From Bordetella genomosp. 13 (GTDB lineage Bacteria > Pseudomonadota > Gammaproteobacteria > Burkholderiales > Burkholderiaceae_B): 64,000 bases of DNA. Shown here in pieces: positions 24,471-34,781 of this stretch. The notes below the pieces were generated by a model that saw only the letters and a program-made list of their open reading frames with translations, had not been told where the DNA came from and searched no databases. Positions within the stretch are counted from its first letter, which is position 1. Each line of letters opens with the position of its first letter. The DNA lies in the NCBI RefSeq assembly GCF_002119665.1, contig NZ_CP021111.1, positions 124,001 to 188,000 on the forward strand. Direction: 5' to 3'. The position numbers were made by a program, and so were the translations under genes.

Positions 24471-25094
24471 CTAGCGGAACGGCCCGATGGTGGGCTCGGC
24501 ATGGCGCTGGCCGGCCGTCGCGGCAGGGGCTGCGGGCACGGCGGTGGGCCGCGTGGGCACCGGTGCCTGTTCGTCGAGGACAGCGGACTGCTCGCGCACC
24601 AGCGCGATCTTGCCGATGCGGTTGTGGCGCAGTTCCTGGTGCGTGCGCTGCAGGTCGCCGATGGTGAAGGGTTCGTCGCGGTCGGCCCACACCCAGCGCA
24701 GCACGTCGATGGACTCGTCGGACAGCGAGGCGCGCAGGCTGGCCAGGGTGTTGACGTCCAGCGGGCGGGCGCGCGCCGAGGCCATGTTGGCATACAGCCA
24801 CGAGCGCACCAGGAAGAACACGATGATCGACCAGATGATCACCACGCCCCACCAGAAATACGGATTGATGCGCGAGAGCAGGTCGATTGTCTGCTGGCCC
24901 AGGGCCTGCATGCCGTCGAACCGGATGGAGCGGCCCACGTCCTGCAGTTTCGACGCCACCAGCAGCCAGATGATGATGGCGGCAACGATGACCAGGGCCC
25001 GGACGACCAGCCGGGGGGCCGCAAGTTTCACCAGGGTTTGTCCGACGATGCGGCTGTCTTGGCGAATGCGTTCGGGCGAAGTGGGATTCATCAT
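24471..25094 (-). CDS. Membrane protein of unknown function, divergent from rpoN
   Basis: The 207-residue protein has two TM helices (LVVRALVIVAAIIIWLLVASKL at about 24-45 and FWWGVVIIWSIIVFFLVRSWLY at about 73-94). A cytoplasmic helical region with a winged-helix-like look (ASLRASLSDESIDVLRWVWADRDEPFTIGDLQ) follows, and then an Ala/Pro-rich tail. I do not recognise the family. ATG 25094 is used, with a second ATG directly after; the frame is open to 25319 only as the shadow of rpoN. The start lies 16 bp from the rpoN start on the other strand. Confidence 0.7.
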   Translation of the reverse strand: MMNPTSPERIRQDSRIVGQTLVKLAAPRLVVRALVIVAAIIIWLLVASKLQDVGRSIRFDGMQALGQQTIDLLSRINPYFWWGVVIIWSIIVFFLVRSWLYANMASARARPLDVNTLASLRASLSDESIDVLRWVWADRDEPFTIGDLQRTHQELRHNRIGKIALVREQSAVLDEQAPVPTRPTAVPAAPAATAGQRHAEPTIGPFR

Positions 25095-25110
25095 GCAAAA
25101 TATTGTACCT

Positions 25111-26535
25111 ATGACTCGTCCTGCTTTAGAACTTCGTCCCGGCCAGCACCTCACGCTGACCCCGCAGCTGCAACAGTCGATCCGGCTGCTGCAGCTGTCA
25201 TCGCTGGAGCTCGAAGCCGAGATTTCGCAGGCGCTGTCCGAGAACCCCCTGCTCGAGCGCGACGAGGATCCGGCACAGGCCGACAACGCCGATCCGCAGC
25301 GCGAGGCATCGGTCGACAACGACGACAGCGCGCCCGATACCGAGTCGCGACTGGAAGAGATGCCCGGCTCGGGGGGCGTCTATCCCGACGAAGATGGCGA
25401 AACCCAGCAGACCGCGCACACGGACACCTTGCGCGAGCACCTGTTGGGCCAGCTGATCCTCACGCGTGCCGCGCCGCGCGATGCGGCCCTGGCGGCGCTG
25501 CTGATCGACGAGCTGGACGAGAACGGTTATCTGGGCTCGCCGCTGGACGAAATCCTGACCTGGCTGCCAGCCGAGCTCGAGGTCGACCTGGACGAACTGC
25601 GCGCGGCGCTTACCCTGCTGCAGTCGTTCGACCCATCGGGGGTGGGCGCGCGTGACACCGCGGACTGCCTGCTGCTGCAGCTGCGCCATCCCGATCCGGC
25701 TCGCCTGCCCGAGGCGGGGCAGCCGGGCGTGCTGGCGGTGGCCCGGCAGATCTGCGCGAATCACCTGCCGCTGCTGGCCAGCGGCAATCCGGCGCGCCTG
25801 CGCGAGGCGCTGCATTGCGACGACGCCACGCTGCGGGCGGCGCACGCGCTCATCCAGCGGCTCGATCCGCGGCCCGGCCGCGCCTGGACGGTGCCCGCGG
25901 CCGATTATGCGATTCCGGACGTCATCGTCCGCAAGACGCGGCAAGGCTGGCAGGCCGTGCTGAACAGCGCGGTGGTGCCGCGTCTGCATATCAACGGCCT
26001 GTACGCGCAGATGCTGGGCAACCAGCGCGAGTCCAGCCATGCGGGGCTGCAGGCGCAGCTGCAGCAGGCGCGCTGGATGATCCGCAACGTCGAACAGCGC
26101 TTCGACACCATCCTGCGGGTGTCGCAGGCCATCGTGGCGCGGCAGTCGGCCTTCTTCAGCCAGGGGCCCGCGGCCATGCGGCCGCTCATCCTGAAAGACA
26201 TCGCGGGCGAGCTCGGCCTGCACGAATCCACCATTTCGCGCGCCACCACGCAGAAGTACATGCTTACCCCCTATGGCACGCTGGAGCTGAAGCGCTTCTT
26301 CGGCACCGGGGTCGCCACGGACAGCGGCGACTCGGCGTCGGCCACGGCCGTGCAGGAACACATCCGCCAGATGGTGGCGGGCGAGAACCGCGCCAAGCCT
26401 TTGTCCGACAGCCAGATCATGCAGCGCCTGGCGGATCAGGGCATCGTCATCGCGCGACGCACCGTGGCCAAGTATCGCGAGGCGTTGCGCATCGCGCCGG
26501 CGGCCGTGCGCAAGGCGCACGCGGCGGTGCGGTAA
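25111..26535 (+). CDS. rpoN: RNA polymerase sigma-54 factor
   Basis: The 474-residue protein has the Gln/Leu-rich activator-interacting region (HLTLTPQLQQSIRLLQLSSLEL, residues 13-34), an acidic region II, the core-binding domain, a helix-turn-helix (LHESTISRATTQKY near 370) and the invariant RpoN box ARRTVAKYRE at 448-457, which reads the -24 element. All key parts are intact. ATG 25111 fits the family start; an in-frame ATG at 25093 would overlap the divergent gene. bfd follows downstream. It directs nitrogen, motility or other enhancer-dependent genes. Confidence 0.95.
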   Translation: MTRPALELRPGQHLTLTPQLQQSIRLLQLSSLELEAEISQALSENPLLERDEDPAQADNADPQREASVDNDDSAPDTESRLEEMPGSGGVYPDEDGETQQTAHTDTLREHLLGQLILTRAAPRDAALAALLIDELDENGYLGSPLDEILTWLPAELEVDLDELRAALTLLQSFDPSGVGARDTADCLLLQLRHPDPARLPEAGQPGVLAVARQICANHLPLLASGNPARLREALHCDDATLRAAHALIQRLDPRPGRAWTVPAADYAIPDVIVRKTRQGWQAVLNSAVVPRLHINGLYAQMLGNQRESSHAGLQAQLQQARWMIRNVEQRFDTILRVSQAIVARQSAFFSQGPAAMRPLILKDIAGELGLHESTISRATTQKYMLTPYGTLELKRFFGTGVATDSGDSASATAVQEHIRQMVAGENRAKPLSDSQIMQRLADQGIVIARRTVAKYREALRIAPAAVRKAHAAVR

Positions 26536-26608
26536 GGCATCTGCGCTGCGTCAGGCCGAGGGGAATAAATACTGAGGCGCGTTCGCAACGCGGCACTTGC
26601 ACTCCCCC

Positions 26609-26630
26609 GAACAATTGACGATAATTGTTC
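26609..26630 (+). promoter_or_regulatory. Fur-like operator overlapping the bfd promoter
   Basis: GAACAATT and AATTGTTC form a perfect 8-bp inverted repeat around GACGAT. The overlapping 19-mer at 26614-26632 matches the Fur consensus at 12 positions by eye. GATAAT at 26620-26625 is a good -10 hexamer, with TTGCAC 17 bp upstream as a weak -35. A start point at about 26632 would put the bfd ATG at the very 5' end of the mRNA. Confidence 0.6.
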
Positions 26631-26632
26631 TC

Positions 26633-26905
26633 ATGTACGTTTGTATCTGCAACGCTGTCACCGAACGCCAAGTCCGCGCCTGCGTAGACGCGGGCGCCAC
26701 GTCGCTCGGCGATCTGCAATTCGAACTGGGTGTGGCCTCGTGCTGCGGCTGCTGCGCCGACACGGCGGCCGAATATCTGCCGGGCGGACGCTGCTCCACC
26801 GTCTGCGACGTCCGTTCGATTGCCGTTCCGGTGAACATGCCCGCGGTCCGGGTCGACAACGACCAGCCCGCCGCCAATACCCCCGCGGTCACCCGCGCCG
26901 CCTGA
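26633..26905 (+). CDS. bfd: Bacterioferritin-associated ferredoxin
   Basis: The 90-residue protein has the Bfd [2Fe-2S] pattern: Cys4 and Cys6 in MYVCICNAV, and Cys38 and Cys41 in CCGCC. The first about 60 residues are the Bfd domain; the remaining 30 are a variable tail rich in Val/Ala/Pro. Bfd reduces bacterioferritin to release stored iron, and bfr is 2.4 kb downstream. No ribosome site precedes ATG 26633. Upstream is a Fur-like palindrome with a -10 only seven bases away, so it may be a leaderless, iron-repressed gene. An in-frame TTG at 26597 is an alternative start but lies in the promoter. Confidence 0.92.
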   Translation: MYVCICNAVTERQVRACVDAGATSLGDLQFELGVASCCGCCADTAAEYLPGGRCSTVCDVRSIAVPVNMPAVRVDNDQPAANTPAVTRAA

Positions 26906-26930
26906 TCCCTTCCAGGCGCGTCCGCATAGT

Positions 26931-26955
26931 GCTGCCGCCGCGGCAGCCTTTCCTG
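26931..26955 (+). terminator. Probable terminator between bfd and the LysR gene
   Basis: GCTGCCG and CGGCAGC form a 7-bp stem with a three-base loop (26931-26947), followed by a moderately T-rich CTTTCCTG. It lies 26 bp past bfd and just before the end of the convergent LysR gene. Confidence 0.5.
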
Positions 26956-26962
26956 TTGTCGC

Positions 26963-27850
26963 TCAATCCGCCATGGCGTGGCCAGGGGACTCGACGTCCG
27001 CCGGCCTTGCCTGCGCCGCCTCGGCGCAGAATTCCCGCATTCGCAGCGCTAGGTCGCGCGCCGCCCCCGACGCGGTGGGGTTGAGGCACAACGCCAGTTC
27101 GCTGGGGGCCGGGCGCGGCAGCAGGTCGTCGCAGGTGCGCATGGCCGGCGTCAGGCAGCGGCGATCCATCAGCGCAATGCCCAGCCCGCCTTCCAGCGCC
27201 GCCTGCAGGCCGCCGATGTTGGGGCTTTCGTATGCGATGCGCCAGCGCCGCCCGGCGCTTTCCAGGGCGTGAATGGCGCGATTGCGATACATGCAGCCCT
27301 GCGGAAAGGCCACCAGCGGTACGGGGTCGGGCAGCGTCGTCGCCCAATCGTGGCGGCATAGCCAGTTCAGGCGTTCCGGCCAGGCGTCCACGCAGTCGCC
27401 GGCGCCGGGTTCACGCTTGAACAAGGCGATGTCCAGTTCGCCGCGCGCCAGGCTGCGCGCCAGCACGGCGCTCAGGTCCGCGCGCATGGTCACGCGAACG
27501 GCGGGATGGGCCCGCGCGAAGCGGGCCACCAGGCGCGTGATGCTTTCCACCGCGAAATCGTCCGGCACGCCGACTCTTACCATCTCCACGCCCTGCGCAC
27601 CGCTGACGGCCTCGCGGATCTCGGTGGACAGCGCCAGCATGCGGCGGGCATAGCCCAGCAGCCGCTCGCCGTCTTCGGTCAGCCGGACCTGACGGCCTTC
27701 CCGCACGAACAGTTCGCAGCCCAGCGCCGATTCGAGTTTGCGGATCTGCTGGCTGACCGTGGATTGCGTGCGATGGACGCGTTCTCCCGCACGAGTGAAG
27801 CCGCCCGCGTCGACGACGGAAACGAAGCTATGGAGGAGATCCAGGTCCAT
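26963..27850 (-). CDS. LysR family transcriptional regulator
   Basis: The 295-residue regulator starts MDLDLLHSFVSVVDAGGFTRAGERVHRTQSTVSQQIRKLE, a standard N-terminal winged helix-turn-helix (helix at about 16-36), followed by the periplasmic-binding-protein-like effector domain (VRVGVPDDFAVESITRLVARFA). The ATG at 27850 is set by homology; the open frame to 28063 is not needed. It diverges from an EamA transporter gene 134 bp away and probably controls it. The effector is unknown. Confidence 0.9.
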   Translation of the reverse strand: MDLDLLHSFVSVVDAGGFTRAGERVHRTQSTVSQQIRKLESALGCELFVREGRQVRLTEDGERLLGYARRMLALSTEIREAVSGAQGVEMVRVGVPDDFAVESITRLVARFARAHPAVRVTMRADLSAVLARSLARGELDIALFKREPGAGDCVDAWPERLNWLCRHDWATTLPDPVPLVAFPQGCMYRNRAIHALESAGRRWRIAYESPNIGGLQAALEGGLGIALMDRRCLTPAMRTCDDLLPRPAPSELALCLNPTASGAARDLALRMREFCAEAAQARPADVESPGHAMAD

Positions 27851-27873
27851 GATGGCGGCCAATCCAGTGGAAT

Positions 27874-27894
27874 TTCGAATACTTTTGATCCGAA
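27874..27894. promoter_or_regulatory. Possible LysR binding site between the LysR and EamA genes
   Basis: TTCG and CGAA flank 13 AT-rich bases just upstream of the LysR start in an otherwise GC-rich region. This is a dyad of LysR-site size, but the arms are short. Confidence 0.3.
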
Positions 27895-27984
27895 TAAAGA
27901 ATTTGTCAATGGATGATGGCCTCGCCGAGAATGCTGCGTGCGCCGACGTTTCGGCGATCGAGTTCCTGAATCGGTATCGCAGCC

Positions 27985-28896
27985 ATGAAATCGTCGTTGG
28001 CCTTGCCCGCAGCCGCCGCAACCCCGACCACCGCGGGATCCACTCCTTGGGGTTCGATCGCACTGTTCTGCGTGCTGTGGAGTTCGGCGTTCGCGGCGGC
28101 CAAGATCGCCTTGCGGGACTGTCCGCCCCTGACTCTGCTGACCGTGCGGTTTCTCATCGCCGGCGTGCTGATGCTGGGCATGGCGGCGGTCACGGGCGGG
28201 CTGCGCCGCATCCCGCCGCGCGAACTGCTGTGCCTGGCGGGCCTGGGCGTGCTGAACAACGCGATGTACCTGGGTTTCAGCTGGACCGGCATGGAGACGG
28301 TGTCGTCCGCGTTCACCTCGGTGCTGGTCAGCACGAACCCGCTGCTGATCGGCCTGCTGGCCGGGCCGGTGCTGGGCGAGCGGCTGGGTTGGCGCAAGTT
28401 GGCGGGGCTGTGCCTGGGGCTGCTGGGCGTGGTGCTGGTGCTGCGGTCGCGGCTCACGGGCATGCAGGAAGACTTGCAAGGCACGCTTTACGTAGCCATC
28501 GGGTTGCTGGGGCTGGTGGCGGGCACGCTTGCCTACAAGCGGCTCAAGCCTCGCGCCAGCCTGTGGAGTGCGACGGGGGTACAGGCACTGGCCGGTTCGC
28601 TGGCCCTGATGCCCTTTGCGCTGCACTACGAATCGATCGAGCAGGTGCGCCTGACCGCCAGCCTGTTCGGCAGCGTGGCATACAGCATCGTGCTGGTATC
28701 GATGGGCTGCTATGCCCTGTGGTTCTCGATTCTCAACCGCACCAGCGCCACCTCGGCCAGCGCCCTGCACTTCCTCATGCCGCCGCTGGGTTTGCTGTTC
28801 GGCTGGGCCGTGCTGGGCGAGGCCGTCTCCTGGCTCGACATGGTCGGCATCGTCCCCATCGCATTGGGCATCTGGCTCGCCACGCGCAACGCCTGA
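27985..28896 (+). CDS. EamA/DMT family transporter
   Basis: The 303-residue inner-membrane protein has ten predicted TM helices in two EamA repeats (first repeat starts SIALFCVLWSSAFAAAKIALR; second includes LYVAIGLLGLVAGTLAYKRLKP). The LHFLMPPLGLLFGWAVLGEAVSW segment near the end is typical of drug/metabolite exporters. Its divergent LysR neighbour likely regulates it. Substrate unknown; export of an amino acid or metabolite is the usual role. Confidence 0.9.
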   Translation: MKSSLALPAAAATPTTAGSTPWGSIALFCVLWSSAFAAAKIALRDCPPLTLLTVRFLIAGVLMLGMAAVTGGLRRIPPRELLCLAGLGVLNNAMYLGFSWTGMETVSSAFTSVLVSTNPLLIGLLAGPVLGERLGWRKLAGLCLGLLGVVLVLRSRLTGMQEDLQGTLYVAIGLLGLVAGTLAYKRLKPRASLWSATGVQALAGSLALMPFALHYESIEQVRLTASLFGSVAYSIVLVSMGCYALWFSILNRTSATSASALHFLMPPLGLLFGWAVLGEAVSWLDMVGIVPIALGIWLATRNA

Positions 28897-29284
28897 GGGG
28901 CGAACGCATCAGGCCGTGCGTCTGCTTTACGGGGCATCGTCCCGTATTGTTGCAACAGGCCAACGACGCCGCCATCGCGTTGTTCGCGACGCTTGCGGTG
29001 CGACGCCACCGACCATCGCGATTCGCAACCCTGTCTTTCTCGACACGAACCGGCCGGGCCGCGGCTCGCCAGCCCGCATGGCGGCGTGCCGCAACGTGCG
29101 GGCTGTCGCGCATGCATACTCATTCTCATTCGATTCACGCTTTCGCATTGCACTAGCAAAGCCGTTTACCAAATGCACGCAAAGGGTAGTCGCGTCAATA
29201 CGGCAAGTGTTAGTCTGCGGTCATTCGCATGACGCCCAGCGCGGCATGTCTACGGGCATCGCGTGAATGAAATAGGAGTTCATC
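28897..29284. other. Intergenic region before bfr
   Basis: No gene is supported in these 388 bp. A small stem (TACGGG-loop-CCCGTA, 28928-28946) lies 31 bp past the EamA stop and may end that transcript. A Fur-like site is at 29115-29133. GTCAT-TCGC-ATGAC near 29220 is a short dyad, and AGGAG before 29285 is the bfr ribosome site. Short open frames here have no recognisable content. Confidence 0.5.
29115..29133 (-). promoter_or_regulatory. Fur-like site upstream of bfr
   Basis: Read on the minus strand, this 19-mer contains AATGAGAATGAGTAT and agrees with the Fur consensus at 12 of 19 positions by eye. It lies 152 bp before the bfr ATG, far for a simple operator, so it could mark a distant promoter or be chance. 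Confidence 0.4.
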
Positions 29285-29761
29285 ATGAAAGGCGACAAGA
29301 CAGTCATCCAGTTCCTGAACAAGCAGCTGACCAACGAACTGACTGCCATCAACCAGTACTTCCTGCATGCGCGCATGCTGAATCATTGGGGCTTGAACAA
29401 GCTGGGCAAGCACGAATACGAAGAATCCATCGGCGAGATGAAGCACGCCGACCGCCTGATCGAACGCATCTTCATGCTCGACGGCCTGCCTAATCTGCAA
29501 GACCTGCACAAGCTGCTGATCGGCGAGGACGTGCCCGAGCTGCTGGCCTGTGATCTGAAGCTGGAACAGGCGGCCCAGGCCACCGTGAAGGACGCGATCG
29601 CCCACTGCGAATCGGTGCGCGACTACGTCTCGCGCGACCTGTTCCAGGACATCCTGGACGACACCGAAGAACACATCGATTATCTGGAAACCCAGATCGG
29701 ACTCATCGATCAGGTCGGCCTGCAGAACTACCTGCAAAGCCAGATGGAAGTCGAGGGCTGA
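29285..29761 (+). CDS. bfr: Bacterioferritin
   Basis: The 158-residue subunit of the 24-mer iron store has all the expected ligands: Glu18, Glu51 and His54 of the ferroxidase centre, a second set in the [11 protein letters not shown] and [11 protein letters not shown] helices, and Met52, which binds the intersubunit haem. Length is normal, and AGGAG lies seven bases before the ATG. It stores Fe(III) in the cytoplasm, and the Bfd encoded at 26633 would mobilise it. A strong terminator follows. Confidence 0.96.
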   Translation: MKGDKTVIQFLNKQLTNELTAINQYFLHARMLNHWGLNKLGKHEYEESIGEMKHADRLIERIFMLDGLPNLQDLHKLLIGEDVPELLACDLKLEQAAQATVKDAIAHCESVRDYVSRDLFQDILDDTEEHIDYLETQIGLIDQVGLQNYLQSQMEVEG

Positions 29762-29811
29762 CCGGTCCGTGGCCGCGGCGCGCGCTTCGCGTCGCACGCG
29801 CGGCTTTCGCA

Positions 29812-29848
29812 AAAAGAACAGGGGCGCATTTCTGCGCCCCTGTTCTTT
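29812..29848. terminator. Bidirectional terminator after bfr
   Basis: GAACAGGGGCGCA and TGCGCCCCTGTTC form a perfect 13-bp stem with a short TTTC-type loop, flanked by an A-run on the left and a T-run on the right. It serves bfr on the plus strand and the convergent gene ending at 29891 on the minus strand. Confidence 0.92.
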
Positions 29849-29890
29849 TGCCCCGATCGCGACGAGACTGATGGCTTCGATGTGATGCGT

Positions 29891-30607
29891 CTAGGGCCGC
29901 TGCGGGCACTCGGCGATGGCGCCCCATGCGCGGTTGGGGGCGCAGTACTTGTTGCGGGCGTTCCACGAGCAGGTGGGCCGCTCGAAGAAGCCACGGTCGG
30001 CGCACTGCGCCAGTTCGCGCCGCAGCGCGTCCTGCCAGTTGCCGGGGTTGTTCTGCGGCGGCGCGGGCTGCGCTTGCGGGGCCTGCGCCATGGTGACCGG
30101 CGGACCCTGGCCCACGAGAGGCTGCTGGTTCATCGACACGCCCGGCGCAGGGCGGATCGGCGTGGCGGTGGGCTGCACGCCCGTGCCCTGGCTGCCCAGC
30201 GACTGCAGGTCGAGGGTGGTGACATCCGATCCGCCGCTGGGCAGCGGCACGTCGGAATTGGCGGCCAGCTGCTGCGCCTCGTCCATGGTGACGTTGGTGC
30301 GCGAGATCTGCACGGACGGATCCGTGACCGTCTCGAAAAGCGACACCGTGGGGATGGTCCATTCGGAGCCGGTGGGCTTCTCGGGCACACCCAGCGTGCC
30401 GTCTACGCGCGGCTGCGGAGGCTGCGCGACGTACGGGCGGCCATTGGCATCGAGCACCGGCTGCTGCGAGGCCGCGCCTTCTTCCTGGCCGGGGGCGGGG
30501 CTGGCCTGCGGGGCATGCGCCACCAGCCAGTCACCCAATTGGATGCCTCCCCAGGCGGCCGCGCCGACCGCCAGCAGAAGCGTTGCGAACAATACACGCC
30601 ACGACAT
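29891..30607 (-). CDS. Conserved membrane-anchored protein with a C-terminal Cys-rich motif
   Basis: The 238-residue protein starts with one TM segment (VLFATLLLAVGAAAWGGIQL), followed by a long Pro/Gln/Ala-rich disordered region. It ends in a compact module of about 45 residues with four cysteines (LAQCADRGFFERPTC and ARNKYCAPNRAWGAIAEC). That module, with RP-C-W and YC-x2-N-x-AWG, looks like a small conserved periplasmic domain, probably disulfide-bonded. I know no function for it. AGAGG precedes the ATG. It lies just downstream of prfC on the same strand (30 bp). Confidence 0.75.
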   Translation of the reverse strand: MSWRVLFATLLLAVGAAAWGGIQLGDWLVAHAPQASPAPGQEEGAASQQPVLDANGRPYVAQPPQPRVDGTLGVPEKPTGSEWTIPTVSLFETVTDPSVQISRTNVTMDEAQQLAANSDVPLPSGGSDVTTLDLQSLGSQGTGVQPTATPIRPAPGVSMNQQPLVGQGPPVTMAQAPQAQPAPPQNNPGNWQDALRRELAQCADRGFFERPTCSWNARNKYCAPNRAWGAIAECPQRP

Positions 30608-30637
30608 TGCTAACCTCTTGCGCCTGCCCTGGGCAGG

Positions 30638-32245
30638 CTAGACCTTGTCTGCGAAGACCTTGCCGCCATGCTCGCGCATGGCGTGAAATTTGACATTTGG
30701 ATACAGCTCCTCGGCTACGCGCAATTGGGCAGGAGAGCCGATCAGGAAGGCCACCGCGTCCACCACATCATAGGCGATATGGGCAGCATTGGCATCCATG
30801 AACTTGCGCAGCGCCTTGGGGTCGTCCGACGTGATCCAGCGCGCCATGGTGTAGCGCGAAGGCATCATGCGGGCGTCCACGCCGTACTCCGTTTTCAGGC
30901 GATGCGCCACCACCTCGAATTGCAGTTGCCCCACCGCACCCAGCAGCAGCGCCCCGCCGGCCGCCTCGGGCCGGAACACCTGGATGGCGCCCTCTTCGCC
31001 CAATTGGGTAAGGCCGACGCGCAGCTGCTTGGTACGCAATGGATCTTTGACCTCTACCGCCTGAAAGAGTTCGGGCGCGAAGAACGGCAGGCCGGTGAAG
31101 CGCAGCGATTCGCCTTCGGTGAGCACGTCGCCCAGCTGCAGCACGCCGTGGTTCGGAATGCCGATGACGTCGCCGGCATAGGCCTCGTCGAGCAGTTCGC
31201 GGCGTTGCGACAGGAATGACACCACGTTGTTCGGGCGCATTTCCTTGTTGGTGCGGGCCACCTTCAGGCGCATGCCGCGCTCGAACCGGCCCGAGCTGAC
31301 GCGCACGAAGGCCACGCGGTCGCGGTGCGCCGGGTCCATGTTGGCCTGCACCTTGAACACCACGCCGGTGAACTTGGGCTCTTCGGGCTGCACCACGCGC
31401 TCCATGGCCTGGCGGGCGCCGGGGGGCGGGGCCTGGTCGACCAGCGCGTCCAGCACTTCCTGCACGCCGAAGTTGTTGATGGCCGAGCCGAAGAACACCG
31501 GCGTCTGCTTGCCGGCCAGGAAGGCGTCGCGGTCGAAGGCGGGGGCCGCCTCGTTGATCAGGTCGATTTCGCCGCTGGCCTGTTCGAAGGCGGCGCCGAA
31601 GCGCTGGGCGATCTCGGGATTCTTCAGGCCTGCGATGATGTCGTCGTCATCCGAGCGGCGCTCCTGGCCCGGACGGAACAGGCGCATGCGGTCGCGGCGG
31701 ATGTCGAACACGCCGCCGAACGCCTTGCCCATGCCCACCGGCCACGAAAAAGGCACGGCGTCCATGCCCAGGTGCGACTCGATCTCGGCCAGCAGGTCCA
31801 GCGGCTCGCGCACCTCGCGGTCCATCTTGTTGATGAACGTGATGATGGGCGTGTTGCGCGCACGGCAGACCTGCAGCAGGCGGATGGTCTGCGGCTCGAC
31901 GCCGTTGGCCGCGTCGATGACCATGAGGGCCGCGTCCACCGCCGTGAGCACGCGGTAGGTGTCTTCGGAGAAATCCTGGTGGCCCGGGGTGTCGAGCAGG
32001 TTGATGACGCAGTCGCGGTACTCCATCTGCATCACCGACGAGGCCACCGAGATGCCGCGCTGCTTCTCGATCTCCATCCAGTCGGACGAGGCGTGGCGCG
32101 AGGCCTTGCGGGCCTTGACGCTGCCGGCGATCTGGATGGCGCCCGCGAACAGCAGCAGCTTCTCGGTCAGCGTGGTCTTGCCGGCGTCGGGGTGGGAGAT
32201 GATGGCGAAGGTGCGTCGCCGCGCGACTTCTTGGGAGATGTTCAT
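30638..32245 (-). CDS. prfC: Peptide chain release factor 3
   Basis: The 535-residue GTPase recycles RF1/RF2 from the ribosome. The G1 motif is SHPDAGKTTLTEK near residue 18, switch regions are as in EF-G (GISVASSVMQ), G3 is DTPGHQDFSEDTY and G4 is FINKMDRE. RF3-specific domains follow, ending HGGKVFADKV. Length and motifs are standard. The ATG at 32245 starts MNISQEVARRRTFAIISHPD as usual. Confidence 0.96.
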   Translation of the reverse strand: MNISQEVARRRTFAIISHPDAGKTTLTEKLLLFAGAIQIAGSVKARKASRHASSDWMEIEKQRGISVASSVMQMEYRDCVINLLDTPGHQDFSEDTYRVLTAVDAALMVIDAANGVEPQTIRLLQVCRARNTPIITFINKMDREVREPLDLLAEIESHLGMDAVPFSWPVGMGKAFGGVFDIRRDRMRLFRPGQERRSDDDDIIAGLKNPEIAQRFGAAFEQASGEIDLINEAAPAFDRDAFLAGKQTPVFFGSAINNFGVQEVLDALVDQAPPPGARQAMERVVQPEEPKFTGVVFKVQANMDPAHRDRVAFVRVSSGRFERGMRLKVARTNKEMRPNNVVSFLSQRRELLDEAYAGDVIGIPNHGVLQLGDVLTEGESLRFTGLPFFAPELFQAVEVKDPLRTKQLRVGLTQLGEEGAIQVFRPEAAGGALLLGAVGQLQFEVVAHRLKTEYGVDARMMPSRYTMARWITSDDPKALRKFMDANAAHIAYDVVDAVAFLIGSPAQLRVAEELYPNVKFHAMREHGGKVFADKV

Positions 32246-32322
32246 GGTGCGGGGATTTTACAGACGGCGTCCGGAGGCGCCGCGTCCAGCATGCCGGGCC
32301 GCCGAAGGGCGGCCGGGCGTGG

Positions 32323-32952
32323 TCAGCCGTGGCGCCGGAACGTGGCCAGGAACACGCCTGCCAGGATGAACAGGGAACCGAACACGCGGTTCATCCAGCG
32401 TATGTGGCGGGCGTCGCGCAGCAGGCGCAGCACCTTGGCGGCCAGCAGCGTATACAGGCCCATCGCCACCAGGTCGGTGAAGGCCAGCGTGCCGGCCAGC
32501 GCCGCGTACTGCATCGTGAGCGGTTGCGAAGGGTCGATGAACTGCGGCACCACGGCCAGCAGGAATACCGTGCCCTTCGGATTGACTACATTAATCAGCA
32601 TGCCGCGCACGACAAGCTCGCGGATCGACGCCTTGCCGGGATCGCCGTTGTCCACGGCCACCGGGGCGGCATCGGTGCGGATCTGGCGCACGCCCAGGTA
32701 GACCAGGTAAGCCACGCCCAGGTACTTGACGATGGTGAAGGCCGTTTCGGAGGCGGCAAGCACCGCGCCCAGGCCCACGCCCACGATCACGAACTGCAGC
32801 AGGATGCCCATGATGAGCCCCGCCGTGTTCCAGTAGCCGCGAGCGAATCCGTACTTCAGGCCCGACGACATGGCCGAGATGGCGCCCGCGCCGGGCGAGA
32901 ACGAGATGGCCCAGGCGGCCACGAAGAACGTCAACCAGGTGGAGAGTTGCAT
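32323..32952 (-). CDS. LysE family translocator
   Basis: The 209-residue inner-membrane protein with about six TM helices has the LysE/RhtB start FVAAWAISFSPGAGAISAMSSGLKYG and the NPKGTVFLLAVVPQF motif near residue 120. It exports an amino acid or similar compound. It lies 33 bp downstream of rhlE and ends 77 bp before prfC starts, all on the minus strand. Confidence 0.92.
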   Translation of the reverse strand: MQLSTWLTFFVAAWAISFSPGAGAISAMSSGLKYGFARGYWNTAGLIMGILLQFVIVGVGLGAVLAASETAFTIVKYLGVAYLVYLGVRQIRTDAAPVAVDNGDPGKASIRELVVRGMLINVVNPKGTVFLLAVVPQFIDPSQPLTMQYAALAGTLAFTDLVAMGLYTLLAAKVLRLLRDARHIRWMNRVFGSLFILAGVFLATFRRHG

Positions 32953-32985
32953 GGCGGATGCGGTGGCGTGGATCGGACGAGCAGT

Positions 32986-34509
<1,524 letters not shown>

Positions 34510-34781
34510 GACTACTCCAGCGGCAAGCCTGTCGCTCAGTTGAGAGACACCAATCCAGGCATGCAAGTGAGGAGAAAGGGGCCGGTACTGCCGGTTATCG
34601 GAGCGGTTGGCCCGGCGCGAGGCGGCGATGGCGCCTGCAGCGGCGTGCTGATTGGGGATGCACGCCGCGCATTGTAGCTGATCCAAAGGGAGTAGACCGC
34701 AATGCCGGCAGACACATGGGAATGTGGCGCCGGCGCCGGCCGCAGTGCGACGGCGAATATCTCGACCGCAGCGTAGGCAGT

